A program made the position numbers and the translations under genes. Shown here one piece after another: positions 22,943-31,709 of a stretch of DNA of 35,784 nt. Each line of letters opens with the position of its first letter. Position 1 is the first letter of the stretch. Source of the stretch: a virus. The stretch spans positions 1-35,784 of IMG/VR virus record IMGVR_UViG_3300020002_000002; one strand, given 5' to 3'. The notes below the pieces were generated by a model. That model was not told the DNA's origin. It made no database searches and saw only the letters and a program-made list of their open reading frames with translations.

Positions 22943-25063
22943 TTACCGATAAGTATTTCCAAATGGATGAGATTCTTTAAACTCTCTAACACGTTTTGCT
23001 CTCTTAAAATCATAAATAGTTTTATGACTTCTAGCATAATTTCTTAATGATTCAGTATACGGCTGACTAAATAATGGTTTACCATTTTTATCTAATGCTA
23101 CTTCACCAGTAACACTATTAATTACAGTAAATACATTATTTGGAGTATTAATTAACATCAATGGATTTCTATCATAAAAGTCCAAAAATTCTAAATGTTC
23201 TTTTTCATTCTGAGCAGTTGTGTAAGAAATATCTTTTGCATAAATACCAAGCGCTTTTAAGTCACTATCTGCTAACTTTAAAGTAGCATTATTTATTCTG
23301 GAATTTTGATCATTATAAATTGTATAAGATTTTTTTATTTCATTGGTTACTGATGATATATATCTTGGTAAATTACCTACTTCATGATCTTGAGACATTT
23401 TTGCTTTCCAAACCACAGTATTGGAAAGCGCCTCAACCATTCCATCAGAAAATATTTGACCATTTTTCTTATCAACATTTAGTGTTTGAATATATTTCAT
23501 AGCATCTTGTACTTGTGGATCAGCTGCAACTGTATTAGTAATTCGCTTCCAACTCTGCAAATCTTTATCTGGGCTAATAAGAGCCTTATCAAATCCATCT
23601 TGATTAGCATAAACAAAATCTTTTGCCATACCTTCCGTAATAGATTGACCAGCATTTGAAAGAATATATATTACTGCTGATTGATTATTTTTATCCAATG
23701 AATCAGCAATGTAAGGATGTAATTGTTGATCAGTTGCTAATAAATTTTTAATTACAATATCAGGATTTTGATTTTGCTTAAATCCTTCTTTAAAAGGAGC
23801 CATTCCTTTACCATCAAATGGTTTTATATATTTAGGATCAATATGAAGTGCATATCCAAGATTGATCATTTGTTGTCTTTCCCAATCCTCATTTTCTTTT
23901 ATTCCGTGTAATTTTTCTTCATCAGATAAAGAAGTTGAGTTTTCTATAGCATTACTCGATCTTAGAGATTCTTGATGAATTTCATCTCCTCTAGGATTTT
24001 GAAGCATTAATTTATAAAATTCATTATTCTTTAATCTATCAAAATGATTATCTAACCTCTTAAACTTACCTTCCTCAGTAATAGACAAACCAGTTGATCG
24101 TTTTGATCTAAGATCATCTAATTCTTTACCCATAGTGATATAATCAGTACCTGCATCAATCATAGATTGAGCATCTTGTGATCCAGTTGCATAAAAACTA
24201 ATATAATCTTTCTTACCTGGAGATTTTATTTTTGATATAAAAGATACATCCTTCACATGCCCCATATTATTTAATTCACTATAAGCTTTTTGAATACTTG
24301 ATTCTTCATCAAAATGATTTGAATTATGATTAACATATTCATCAACTGGTGTTGATGCAGGATTATTATTTATTTTTCCATAAGTAGTGTTATTTAATTT
24401 ATGATAATCTCTTGCTGTCGCATCTCCTTTATTAGCTAACTTCATAGCCAAATTAGCATCTTTTATAGTTTGCTCTATAGCACCTAATGTTTTTGCATAT
24501 TCTTTTTGAGATATAGAACCAATTTTAAATGCAGATTCAGCAGTATTTAATAATGTATCTTGCATTATTTGCGCTGATTTTTGATCCCCACGCATATAAG
24601 CTCTTCCAATATCCAATAAGGATTTTGGTGTTTCTTTATGAAACATTAACTTAGTATCAGTTAACATCTGTTTATGAGCTACCTTAGCAGCCATAACATC
24701 TATTTGGTTAACTGCACTTGTTTTAATATGATTTAACTTTGATCTATCACCTTTATTAACAAAAGAAGAACTATAAACATCATCTATAGCCTTATTATAT
24801 GAATCAGCTATTTTTGCAGCATTATCAGGATTATTAATCATGTTAATTTCTGCACCAGCAGAAATATCAGCAATACTATTTTGCACATGAAGAGCCTGAG
24901 CATTACTTTGTTCTTCAAGTAAAGAAATAGTTTGTTTCTCTGCTTTTTGAGCTAATCCACTAAGAGTTTTTGCAAATTCATCATAACCAGAAGCACCACT
25001 GCTAACTGTTTGTGCATTTAAAATTGGTTCGCCTTCTTGCAATTGTGGTATTCCATTAGCCAT
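22943..25063 (-). CDS. Internal virion protein, gp15-like (706 aa)
   Basis: Length is close to T7 gp15 (747 aa) and the gene order gp14-like, gp15-like, gp16-like is the same. The sequence is helical and polar, beginning MANGIPQLQEGEPILNAQTV and continuing with an amphipathic, Gln/Ala-rich stretch (ALHVQNSIADISAGAEINMI). No membrane helix and no enzyme motif. It probably forms the periplasmic part of the ejection channel. It begins three bases after the previous gene, with GGAG straddling that stop codon. Confidence 0.65.
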   Translation of the reverse strand: MANGIPQLQEGEPILNAQTVSSGASGYDEFAKTLSGLAQKAEKQTISLLEEQSNAQALHVQNSIADISAGAEINMINNPDNAAKIADSYNKAIDDVYSSSFVNKGDRSKLNHIKTSAVNQIDVMAAKVAHKQMLTDTKLMFHKETPKSLLDIGRAYMRGDQKSAQIMQDTLLNTAESAFKIGSISQKEYAKTLGAIEQTIKDANLAMKLANKGDATARDYHKLNNTTYGKINNNPASTPVDEYVNHNSNHFDEESSIQKAYSELNNMGHVKDVSFISKIKSPGKKDYISFYATGSQDAQSMIDAGTDYITMGKELDDLRSKRSTGLSITEEGKFKRLDNHFDRLKNNEFYKLMLQNPRGDEIHQESLRSSNAIENSTSLSDEEKLHGIKENEDWERQQMINLGYALHIDPKYIKPFDGKGMAPFKEGFKQNQNPDIVIKNLLATDQQLHPYIADSLDKNNQSAVIYILSNAGQSITEGMAKDFVYANQDGFDKALISPDKDLQSWKRITNTVAADPQVQDAMKYIQTLNVDKKNGQIFSDGMVEALSNTVVWKAKMSQDHEVGNLPRYISSVTNEIKKSYTIYNDQNSRINNATLKLADSDLKALGIYAKDISYTTAQNEKEHLEFLDFYDRNPLMLINTPNNVFTVINSVTGEVALDKNGKPLFSQPYTESLRNYARSHKTIYDFKRAKRVREFKESHPFGNTYR

Positions 25064-25066
25064 AAA

Positions 25067-25510
25067 TTACTCCATTTTAGGCATTTTGCTAGAAGCTCCA
25101 GCCGCTGACATTGCAATTGATGCCGCGTCACCAAATAACTGAGCATAAAGTGTATTTCTAACATTTCTTTTTTCACTTTTTATATTCTCTTGCGCTAACT
25201 CACCTTCAATATCAATATTCTTTTGTTTCTTAGAACCAGTATTAACAGTATGACGTTGAACAGCATTAAAACTAGGTGATGAAAAAGCAGCACCAGTTGT
25301 TGTCATATAGGCTTGCTGAGCATCTAAAACTTTTTCAATTTGTTCATAATTAGCCAACGTCTTTTGCTGCGTCTGCAATGCCATTTGCTTTGCCTGTAAA
25401 TCAAGAGCTTTCTCTTTTTCACCAGCAGCTTTATATTCCATGAACATTTTTCCTTCCGTCGCACCAATGGCAACACCTGCCATTACTAATGCTGCAACTT
25501 CTAATCCCAT
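25067..25510 (-). CDS. Internal virion protein, gp14-like (147 aa)
   Basis: N-terminal hydrophobic segment (VAALVMAGVAIGATEGKMFM), then a long Gln/Lys-rich coiled coil (LDLQAKQMALQTQQKTLANY), then a small Ala/Ser C-terminus (DAASIAMSAAGASSK). This is the standard outline of T7 gp14-type proteins, which form the outer-membrane pore during ejection. It is shorter than T7 gp14 (196 aa). It is placed between the nozzle and the gp15-like gene. Confidence 0.75.
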   Translation of the reverse strand: MGLEVAALVMAGVAIGATEGKMFMEYKAAGEKEKALDLQAKQMALQTQQKTLANYEQIEKVLDAQQAYMTTTGAAFSSPSFNAVQRHTVNTGSKKQKNIDIEGELAQENIKSEKRNVRNTLYAQLFGDAASIAMSAAGASSKMPKME

Positions 25511-25518
25511 ATTACCCC

Positions 25519-27612
25519 CTATATCACTGCGGTATCTATTTGGTAAGCAATAGCTGTAATCTGCAAATTAAATGGAGCTGATTGCGTAATTGAAAACGTT
25601 GAGAATCTATCATAGCCAGATACAGGAGATATGATTGCTGTATCGGTTTGCGGAATCAATGTTGGATTTGAAAATGATTGATAAGGAACTAAAGTACCAT
25701 TTATATAGAAATTCAATGACTCAAAATAATCAACATAAATACGAGATACTTGTTTAAAGAACGGAGAAGCTTGCGCACCTCCAAAGAAATACATTGGCCT
25801 AATCTCAACATCATATAATAAACCAATTGATACAGTACCACTAAATCCTTCATTAGAAACATCAATATGACCCGCTGAAACAAGATACTGGCCAAAGTCT
25901 TGATCCTGATAAACAACTTGAACTGTATAACCATTTAACAAATCCAAACCATTTACATTACCATTAACATCCATAGTTGCAGAAAAACTGCAATCAATAA
26001 ACTGTTCTTCATCAAATTGTTCAATCGTATATTGATTAGTCAAAGTATAATATTTCAATATATAAACAGAATTATTAATAGTAACAATATCAACCAATTC
26101 AATATTATCTTGAAATTGAATAGGCGTTAATGCCGCTAACTTGTACTCACTAGCAAATTGAAATGCTGTAATAGTGTCATCAGTTGGATTAAGGAAATAA
26201 ATAAAGTTATCTTGTGAGGTATCAGACCCACGCAATAATGCTCTATTAGTCGGTTCCTTAACTAAATGACTACTTGATATACTAATATTAGATGATGAAT
26301 AAGTTTGACCAATTCCATTAAAATGATAATTAATTAATGCCTTTCCTGCTTTAGTACAATAATATGAATCATTTATATAAGTTACAGGTTTTAAACTAGA
26401 TGATGATCCATAAGATGATTGCTGACGAATAGAAAATGTGGAGGGTGTTAGAGCTGAATTTTGATCTTGGGGACAAGCAAATTCAAAGTTTTGAGCAAAT
26501 ATCTCCATCTGCTTTCCGCCATTTAACCATTGAATTGAACCTGTATCTGTTTGACCAATGGTATAAACAATCGCATCTGTATCACGACCAGTACCAACAT
26601 CATAGTTGATAGGTGAATTAATCTTTGAACCAAATACTGTTGCCGGAAGCAAATTAGTATTAGCCATCCATAATCGATTCTGAAAGAAAAGAACCTTTGT
26701 AGGATATCCAGATACAATTGGGTTAGGAGCAGGAAACGGAGCAGGCGGAGAAGTCCAAATAGGTTGTCTTATAGAATATTGTGAACCTTGAGTATCGTAA
26801 CCTGTAGTCAAAAATGCTATCTGAACAGTTGCAGTAAACGTTACAGTACCTGCACTATAACTAACTGCTGTAATGATTGCATAACCAATCGGGTCTACTT
26901 CTGATACACCACCACCAATTATTTGGCCACCTATCCATGCATTTGTAAAACCAGGATCAGAAGCAAGACCAGTAAATTGAAAAGTTAAAATATTACCAGC
27001 AACACTTAAAGCAACGGTAAAATTATTATAATTAATAGTATTAAAGTCATATGAAGGTAATGGATATATATCAAGATATTGAAAAGCAAACGTAGGAGGA
27101 TTGACACCGTTATATTGACTCACATAAATTCTACCAGGTGAATAATTTGGATGAGTAAAAATAATCGCATCATTGTCTTGGGTATAATCTAGACTATCTA
27201 TATCACCAGTTTGATAAGGTACTGGTATTGGCTGAATGAATTGCAAATTACCAGCAACTGCGACAACATTAGTGCCTCTACTAGTAACAACATTACCTCT
27301 AATAGTAATAACGTTAATTTCATTTGCTGGAGTACTTAGAATATAAAATGTTCCACCAGCAGATAGCAATACATAATAATCGCCATTCTTATCAACAAAC
27401 TCATACATTTTTGAGTTGAATTGGGCATATGCAGTGGCATTATAAAGAAGAGAAGTACCTTTTCGTTTTTTGACAAGACCGGTTGTACCTACTTCACAAT
27501 TCAACAAACTCTGAGCAGCTGCAAGGTATTCTGGAACCTCTGTGCGTTTCCATACTGAAACATCCGCTTCGCCCACATTGAACATGGTTTGACGCACCAT
27601 TTGTGAAGGCAT
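25519..27612 (-). CDS. Tail tubular protein B / nozzle (697 aa)
   Basis: The N-terminus shows the family signature F-N-x-G-E-x-x-x-x-x-W-x-R-T-x-x-x-x-Y, then a KRKGT motif (NVGEADVSVWKRTEVPEYLA, then VKKRKGTSL), found in T7 gp12 and related podovirus nozzle proteins. The remainder is beta-rich, as expected for a propeller-type nozzle. It forms the distal tail tube and binds fibres and the gatekeeper. AAGGATG precedes the ATG. The gene follows the tail tubular A gene by 71 bases; that gap is AT-rich and holds no gene. Confidence 0.82.
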   Translation of the reverse strand: MPSQMVRQTMFNVGEADVSVWKRTEVPEYLAAAQSLLNCEVGTTGLVKKRKGTSLLYNATAYAQFNSKMYEFVDKNGDYYVLLSAGGTFYILSTPANEINVITIRGNVVTSRGTNVVAVAGNLQFIQPIPVPYQTGDIDSLDYTQDNDAIIFTHPNYSPGRIYVSQYNGVNPPTFAFQYLDIYPLPSYDFNTINYNNFTVALSVAGNILTFQFTGLASDPGFTNAWIGGQIIGGGVSEVDPIGYAIITAVSYSAGTVTFTATVQIAFLTTGYDTQGSQYSIRQPIWTSPPAPFPAPNPIVSGYPTKVLFFQNRLWMANTNLLPATVFGSKINSPINYDVGTGRDTDAIVYTIGQTDTGSIQWLNGGKQMEIFAQNFEFACPQDQNSALTPSTFSIRQQSSYGSSSSLKPVTYINDSYYCTKAGKALINYHFNGIGQTYSSSNISISSSHLVKEPTNRALLRGSDTSQDNFIYFLNPTDDTITAFQFASEYKLAALTPIQFQDNIELVDIVTINNSVYILKYYTLTNQYTIEQFDEEQFIDCSFSATMDVNGNVNGLDLLNGYTVQVVYQDQDFGQYLVSAGHIDVSNEGFSGTVSIGLLYDVEIRPMYFFGGAQASPFFKQVSRIYVDYFESLNFYINGTLVPYQSFSNPTLIPQTDTAIISPVSGYDRFSTFSITQSAPFNLQITAIAYQIDTAVI

Positions 27613-27683
27613 AACACATCCTTGAGTTATCTATATAAATAGTATACCTGTAACTAGAATATTATGATTAAAATATTAATGTT

Positions 27684-28253
27684 TTAAACGAATGTGACTC
27701 TATCAAAGTCATTATATGGTGTGCTAGAAACTGAACGCTCCATATCATTTTGCTGAATAGCTTGAGTTCGAATTAATCTATATTCTCTTTCAAGATAAGC
27801 GGTTAAATTAACATTATTAGTCAATGTAGGTGAGCATTTAGCAGCAGCATAGAGAACTAATTGTCTTGATACCAATGGTGGCCATACTTCAAAGGGAACA
27901 TCATTTGCTATGTAATAATATTGAACAGGTAACGTATTAGCTAACAATAAACCATCCACAATTGCATAAATACCCCATTGAGCGCCTGTTGAAGCCCATT
28001 TAAAAAACTTTCCATAGTTTCCAGGTAATTGATAACTATATACATAATCAGGTGAGAAATTATTTGTTTCAGGAGAATAATTTGCAACATAAAAAACTGC
28101 AAAGTTCCAATTATAATCAAGCAGAACTTCTTTATATAATTCTAAAATCTTATTCTGTACATATTGAGCATCTTGACTATTATCAACATTTACAACTGGA
28201 AGTCGACCTAATTCGGACAACGAACGATTTGTAAGATCAAGCAATGATGGCAT
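27684..28253 (-). CDS. Tail tubular protein A / adaptor-gatekeeper (189 aa)
   Basis: MPSLLDLTNRSLSELGRLPV followed by AQYVQNKILELYKEVLLDYN matches the N-terminal helices of T7 gp11-type tail tube A proteins, and the tail FEVWPPLVSRQLVLYAAAKC is the conserved C-terminal part. It joins the portal to the nozzle. The ATG at 28253 has GAGGTG close upstream; an in-frame ATG at 28265 lies in that site. An intrinsic terminator lies 11 bases before it, so expression may rely on read-through or its own promoter. Confidence 0.82.
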   Translation of the reverse strand: MPSLLDLTNRSLSELGRLPVVNVDNSQDAQYVQNKILELYKEVLLDYNWNFAVFYVANYSPETNNFSPDYVYSYQLPGNYGKFFKWASTGAQWGIYAIVDGLLLANTLPVQYYYIANDVPFEVWPPLVSRQLVLYAAAKCSPTLTNNVNLTAYLEREYRLIRTQAIQQNDMERSVSSTPYNDFDRVTFV

Positions 28254-28263
28254 TATGCACCTC

Positions 28264-28288
28264 AAAAAAAGGGGAAATTAATCCCCTT
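28264..28288 (-). terminator. Intrinsic terminator between head and tail genes
   Basis: Read leftward: AAGGGGA pairs with TCCCCTT (28282-28288 with 28269-28275) around a six-base loop, followed by a run of seven T (complement of 28264-28270), shared partly with the stem. It lies six bases beyond the stop of the 474-aa head protein gene and before the tail tubular A gene. In T7 a terminator occupies the same functional place, after the capsid gene. Confidence 0.85.
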
Positions 28289-28294
28289 AATTTA

Positions 28295-29719
28295 TTAGAT
28301 GACTAAAAATCCAAATATCAATGTGCCATTTAAAGCAGAAGCAGCGACATTATTATTGAAAATTGAAATTGTTGCTGACCCAGCTCCTGGAACTGCACGC
28401 AATTCAAGCCCTCTTGTTGTATTTGTTCCGCCCATTAACTGTAAAAGTACAATAGAGGTAGATAAGATTCTTGAATCAGTCAATGTAAATGCGTATGCAG
28501 AAGCAGCGGCCGTGGTTAATGCTTCAGTTGTGATTACGCCAGATTGAAAATTGACAGTTGCAGCACCAGCTGTACTAATTGCAGTACCTCTCTCAAGTGT
28601 CAATTTACCTGTCATAGTACTACCTATCAATGCAACACCACCAAGATTAGCTAATGATACTGAAGGACTTGAAACATCTGATAAATTGCTTGATGCAACT
28701 AAAAATGATCCTGATTGCGCACCCTCTGGTTGAACTGCTGAATATGATAAAACTGATGCTCCCGGATCACCACTTGATAAGATAGTTAAAGTACCTGCAC
28801 TAGCAGTGACTTTATTAATTTCTACAGAATTTGTTTGAGATTGCCAATCTGCTGTAACAATACTGCTAGCTGTAATATTTGCATCAGTTATTGTTGTCGT
28901 TGCTGAACCACCGGCATTAGTATATTTTGCTGCATATAATCCTAAAGTCGTTAATGCAGCTGATGGAGTAATAGCACTGTAAGCAATAACAGAAGCTCCG
29001 GGATCAGCTGTTGTAACAACTGTAATTGTACCAACTCCAGCGAGAACAGTTTTTATTAAAGATGAATTTGTTTGTGAAACAAAGTTAGCATTAACTTCCA
29101 TGCCAGGTACAACATTAGCACTTGGGATTATAATAGTTGCTGAACCACCAGCATAAGAATATTTAGAACCATACACCCCTTGATTCTGCAGTAACACTGA
29201 TGGAGCAAATGAAATATATTCAACAACCGCTGTACCTGGATCAGAATTTACAACAATAGTAAGAGTCCCGCTTCCAGGAGATACGGTTTTAATAATAGCT
29301 GGATTTACACTTGATTTAATACGAGCAATAACAATTGAATTAGGTGTAATTGTCGAATCATTTAATGTAGCAGTAGTTGCCCCAGCGGGATAAGGTGCAA
29401 TATCGGAGTCAATTCCAAATGAAGCAATACCAACTTGCACGTTGGAAGTTGGAAGCAAATTGTAATTAAGTAAAATTGGATCATATTGGACTCTAAATGT
29501 TCCATATATTGAAGATTCACCAGTGTACAATGGAAATGTACTAGTATCTAAATAATTAACTTCAAATACATCATTCATTTTTATTTTTTTATTAATATCA
29601 TTGAGATAACCTGCTGCTGTAATTGTTGATAATGAATCTGGTGTAGATGCTTGAAACCTATTAGGCGCTGTTCCAACTGATGTACCATCAATAAGACACA
29701 AAGTGGTAAAATTAGACAT
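28295..29719 (-). CDS. Repeat-containing head-decoration/fibre-like structural protein (474 aa)
   Basis: N-terminal 90 residues (CLIDGTSVGTAPNRFQASTP, then AAGYLNDINKKIKMNDVFEV) form a domain often encoded next to podovirus capsid genes. Three repeats of about 79 residues follow (about 95-173, 174-252, 253-331), each with T-V-x-x-G-x-G-T-(I/L)-T then DPG-x-(A/S)-V and a G-x-Y-x-x-K-Y link; a diverged fourth (SRILSTSIVLLQLMGGTNTT, then RAVPGAGSATISIF) ends the protein. These read as Ig-like or jelly-roll beta domains, suggesting a capsid fibre or decoration protein. AAGGAG precedes the start. Confidence 0.7.
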   Translation of the reverse strand: MSNFTTLCLIDGTSVGTAPNRFQASTPDSLSTITAAGYLNDINKKIKMNDVFEVNYLDTSTFPLYTGESSIYGTFRVQYDPILLNYNLLPTSNVQVGIASFGIDSDIAPYPAGATTATLNDSTITPNSIVIARIKSSVNPAIIKTVSPGSGTLTIVVNSDPGTAVVEYISFAPSVLLQNQGVYGSKYSYAGGSATIIIPSANVVPGMEVNANFVSQTNSSLIKTVLAGVGTITVVTTADPGASVIAYSAITPSAALTTLGLYAAKYTNAGGSATTTITDANITASSIVTADWQSQTNSVEINKVTASAGTLTILSSGDPGASVLSYSAVQPEGAQSGSFLVASSNLSDVSSPSVSLANLGGVALIGSTMTGKLTLERGTAISTAGAATVNFQSGVITTEALTTAAASAYAFTLTDSRILSTSIVLLQLMGGTNTTRGLELRAVPGAGSATISIFNNNVAASALNGTLIFGFLVI

Positions 29720-29736
29720 GTTATAAATCTCCTTGA

Positions 29737-30618
29737 TTAATTCGCAACAGCTGGGTTATTAACAGTAAGTAATGCAATACCATTTAATTGAATTACCTTT
29801 GCACCAGATGTCATAACAGTTAACAACTCCCAACGATCATTTTGCGGTACCCAAGTGATGGATGTTTGTACATCACGATTAAATATTTGTACCATTGCCT
29901 CTTTATTAACAAGCGGAGATAAATAAGTATTAACGCCCACTGCTGTGGTGAAAGGAATAGTATTGATACCGTTACTTCCTAATGTCCTAATATCGACACC
30001 AAGATATGATACCAATTGGAAATCTGTTAAAGGTTTTCTATCATTGTATAAAATACTTACAACCTTATCATCATTAAGCATAGATTGCTTAACAAGTGCT
30101 GGCATCCATAGTGAACATGAATGATTCATCACTTCAACACCTTGATCCTCAAGATATGATAATGCTTGAGCTAATTTACCCTCATTCATACCAGTATTCA
30201 CACCAACAGTGACGGGAACGGTAAAGATCGTGCTAAATCCAGGATCAGTATATAAAGCATTAATTTTAATATAGTCACACATGCGACCAGCAGCTTTTGC
30301 ATGTAACTTTGAGTGATCTACAATCTTGTCATATGCGAATAAGGTCTTTTCACCACCACCGATAACAGTTTTAAGTGCATAGTTAAATGGAACAACCATG
30401 ACATTAGTTGGATTTACTGGAGTGACTGGAATATCGACAGGAGCAAAAGTTTGCTGTTGCATCTCAATAATGTCTGACACAGGTACATTTGTAGCATCGC
30501 CAGTCGTTCCATGGCGTTCTTCAATCGTATTCATTAAGAATTGATGATTTTGAAACTTAATTGTAACTTCAGTATCAAATAATTGTGACGCTGTAGCTAA
30601 ATTGATTTGATCAGTCAT
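29737..30618 (-). CDS. Major capsid protein (293 aa)
   Basis: The start at 30618 has GGGGA upstream; an in-frame extension to 30675 is not preceded by a ribosome binding site. Features of podovirus HK97-fold coat proteins of this type: LATASQLFDTEVTIKFQNHQ, a central NPTNVMVVPFNYALKTVIGG, AKAAGRMCDYI in the spine-helix area, the Leu-rich VEVMNHSCSLWMPALVKQSM, and the C-terminal WVPQNDRWELLTVMTSGAKV. It is placed between scaffold and head-decoration genes and has its own promoter upstream. No other gene in the head block is a better coat candidate. Confidence 0.8.
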   Translation of the reverse strand: MTDQINLATASQLFDTEVTIKFQNHQFLMNTIEERHGTTGDATNVPVSDIIEMQQQTFAPVDIPVTPVNPTNVMVVPFNYALKTVIGGGEKTLFAYDKIVDHSKLHAKAAGRMCDYIKINALYTDPGFSTIFTVPVTVGVNTGMNEGKLAQALSYLEDQGVEVMNHSCSLWMPALVKQSMLNDDKVVSILYNDRKPLTDFQLVSYLGVDIRTLGSNGINTIPFTTAVGVNTYLSPLVNKEAMVQIFNRDVQTSITWVPQNDRWELLTVMTSGAKVIQLNGIALLTVNNPAVAN

Positions 30619-30776
30619 CCTGACTTCCCCTAATAGAGTCCAATAATTTAGACAAGCACTATTAATGCTTATCATTTATTGAGCATCTATCAGGTTACCG
30701 TCTAAAACAGACTGATAATGATCTCGATCTGTAATTTAAGGTTTCCGATTTCGCAGGCTTAAATCACGATGATTAA

Positions 30777-30806
30777 ATAATACTCCTATTCATCCAAAAA
30801 GGTCAA
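30777..30806 (-). promoter_or_regulatory. Sigma70-like promoter for the capsid gene
   Basis: On the minus strand TTGACC (30806-30801) and TATTAT (30782-30777) each match five of six consensus bases and are 18 bases apart. The -35 box overlaps the scaffold stop codon. Transcription would start near 30770, leaving about 150 bases of leader before the capsid ATG. The leader (30619-30770) contains short inverted repeats, for example AAGCA ... TGCTT near 30646-30662, and no gene. Confidence 0.65.
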
Positions 30807-31462
30807 CTGGCTCTCTCTTGTTCTGCTCGTGCATTGATTAAGTTGATATAAGTTTGCCTGGCTCTCATATCACCTTTATTCTTTTCCTTCGCAGCATAAG
30901 CTTTCTTAATATCTTCATCACTTACTCTATATGCGCCAAGAGCAGACGTTTTATCAATTCCAGGAACTCTATTATTTAATAATTGAGTACGATGATTAAG
31001 TGCTGCTTGTCTCGCTTCTTTATTACTAATAAATGTCTTTAACATATTATCTTGCAGTTCTTTGGGATAATGTTTACTAACATAATCATTTAATAAGTTA
31101 AGCGTTTCTTCTCCAATCTCTTTTCTAGAAGATTCAAAATGTTCTTTATTCTTATCAAGTCTAGCTTTATCACTTCGTAAAAACTTTTCATATTGAGCTT
31201 GAGTCATTCCCGCTTCCCTAGCACGCGCTTGGATATCCGCAACACGATTTGTGTCAATTTCAATATCACCAGGGTTAAGATATGAATCAGGTATTTTGCT
31301 AACTTCTTCAAGTTGTTTTTTAAGAGTTTTATTTTCGTCGAAAACCACTGCCGAATTTTTGTAACCCTCTTCCAAATCTGCAACCGTTTTAAATTTTCCA
31401 GCATATAAAATACCAGCATTGCTATCACTTCCTTGAGATTCATCATTGTTCTGATCCGACAT
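30803..31462 (-). CDS. Scaffolding protein (219 aa)
   Basis: Acidic disordered N-terminus, then LYAGKFKTVADLEEGYKNSA, a signature of podovirus scaffolds, followed by highly charged helices (KLDKNKEHF-like stretches, EIGEETLNLLNDYVSKHYPK) and a basic C-terminus (MRARQTYINLINARAEQERA) of the sort that binds coat protein. It guides procapsid assembly and then leaves. It lies between portal and capsid genes as expected. AAGGA precedes the ATG. Overlaps the next upstream gene by 20 bases. Confidence 0.8.
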   Translation of the reverse strand: MSDQNNDESQGSDSNAGILYAGKFKTVADLEEGYKNSAVVFDENKTLKKQLEEVSKIPDSYLNPGDIEIDTNRVADIQARAREAGMTQAQYEKFLRSDKARLDKNKEHFESSRKEIGEETLNLLNDYVSKHYPKELQDNMLKTFISNKEARQAALNHRTQLLNNRVPGIDKTSALGAYRVSDEDIKKAYAAKEKNKGDMRARQTYINLINARAEQERAS

Positions 31463-31709
31463 TGTTTTGTTCCTTCACAATATTTTCAACATTAATAATC
31501 GTCCGACGAATATCCCTAAACACCGAACGACGGCCATCATAAAACGCAAACCCTACGCCGCTGAATTCCTTTTCAAGCGGTTCGTCCATATAGGTATCAT
31601 TTAACATCTTGTCTAGACATTTGCGTCCTAACTCATTTGCCGCAAAGAGCATGTATAAATCAAACTCTTCCGGTGAAATCTTTTTTGCTTTCAACAAATC
31701 TTCAATCAT
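31443..31709 (-). CDS. Bbp19-like small head protein (88 aa)
   Basis: The pattern ANELGRKCLDKML, a spacer, then YDGRRSVFRDIRRTI fits the Bbp19-like phage domain: F-x-x-x-x-G-R-x-x-L-x-x-x-L and A-x-x-x-G-R-R-x-v. Such genes regularly lie just after podovirus portal genes. Its ATG overlaps the portal stop by four bases (ATGA), and its end overlaps the scaffold gene. Molecular function is not known. Confidence 0.65.
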   Translation of the reverse strand: MIEDLLKAKKISPEEFDLYMLFAANELGRKCLDKMLNDTYMDEPLEKEFSGVGFAFYDGRRSVFRDIRRTIINVENIVKEQNNVGSEQ

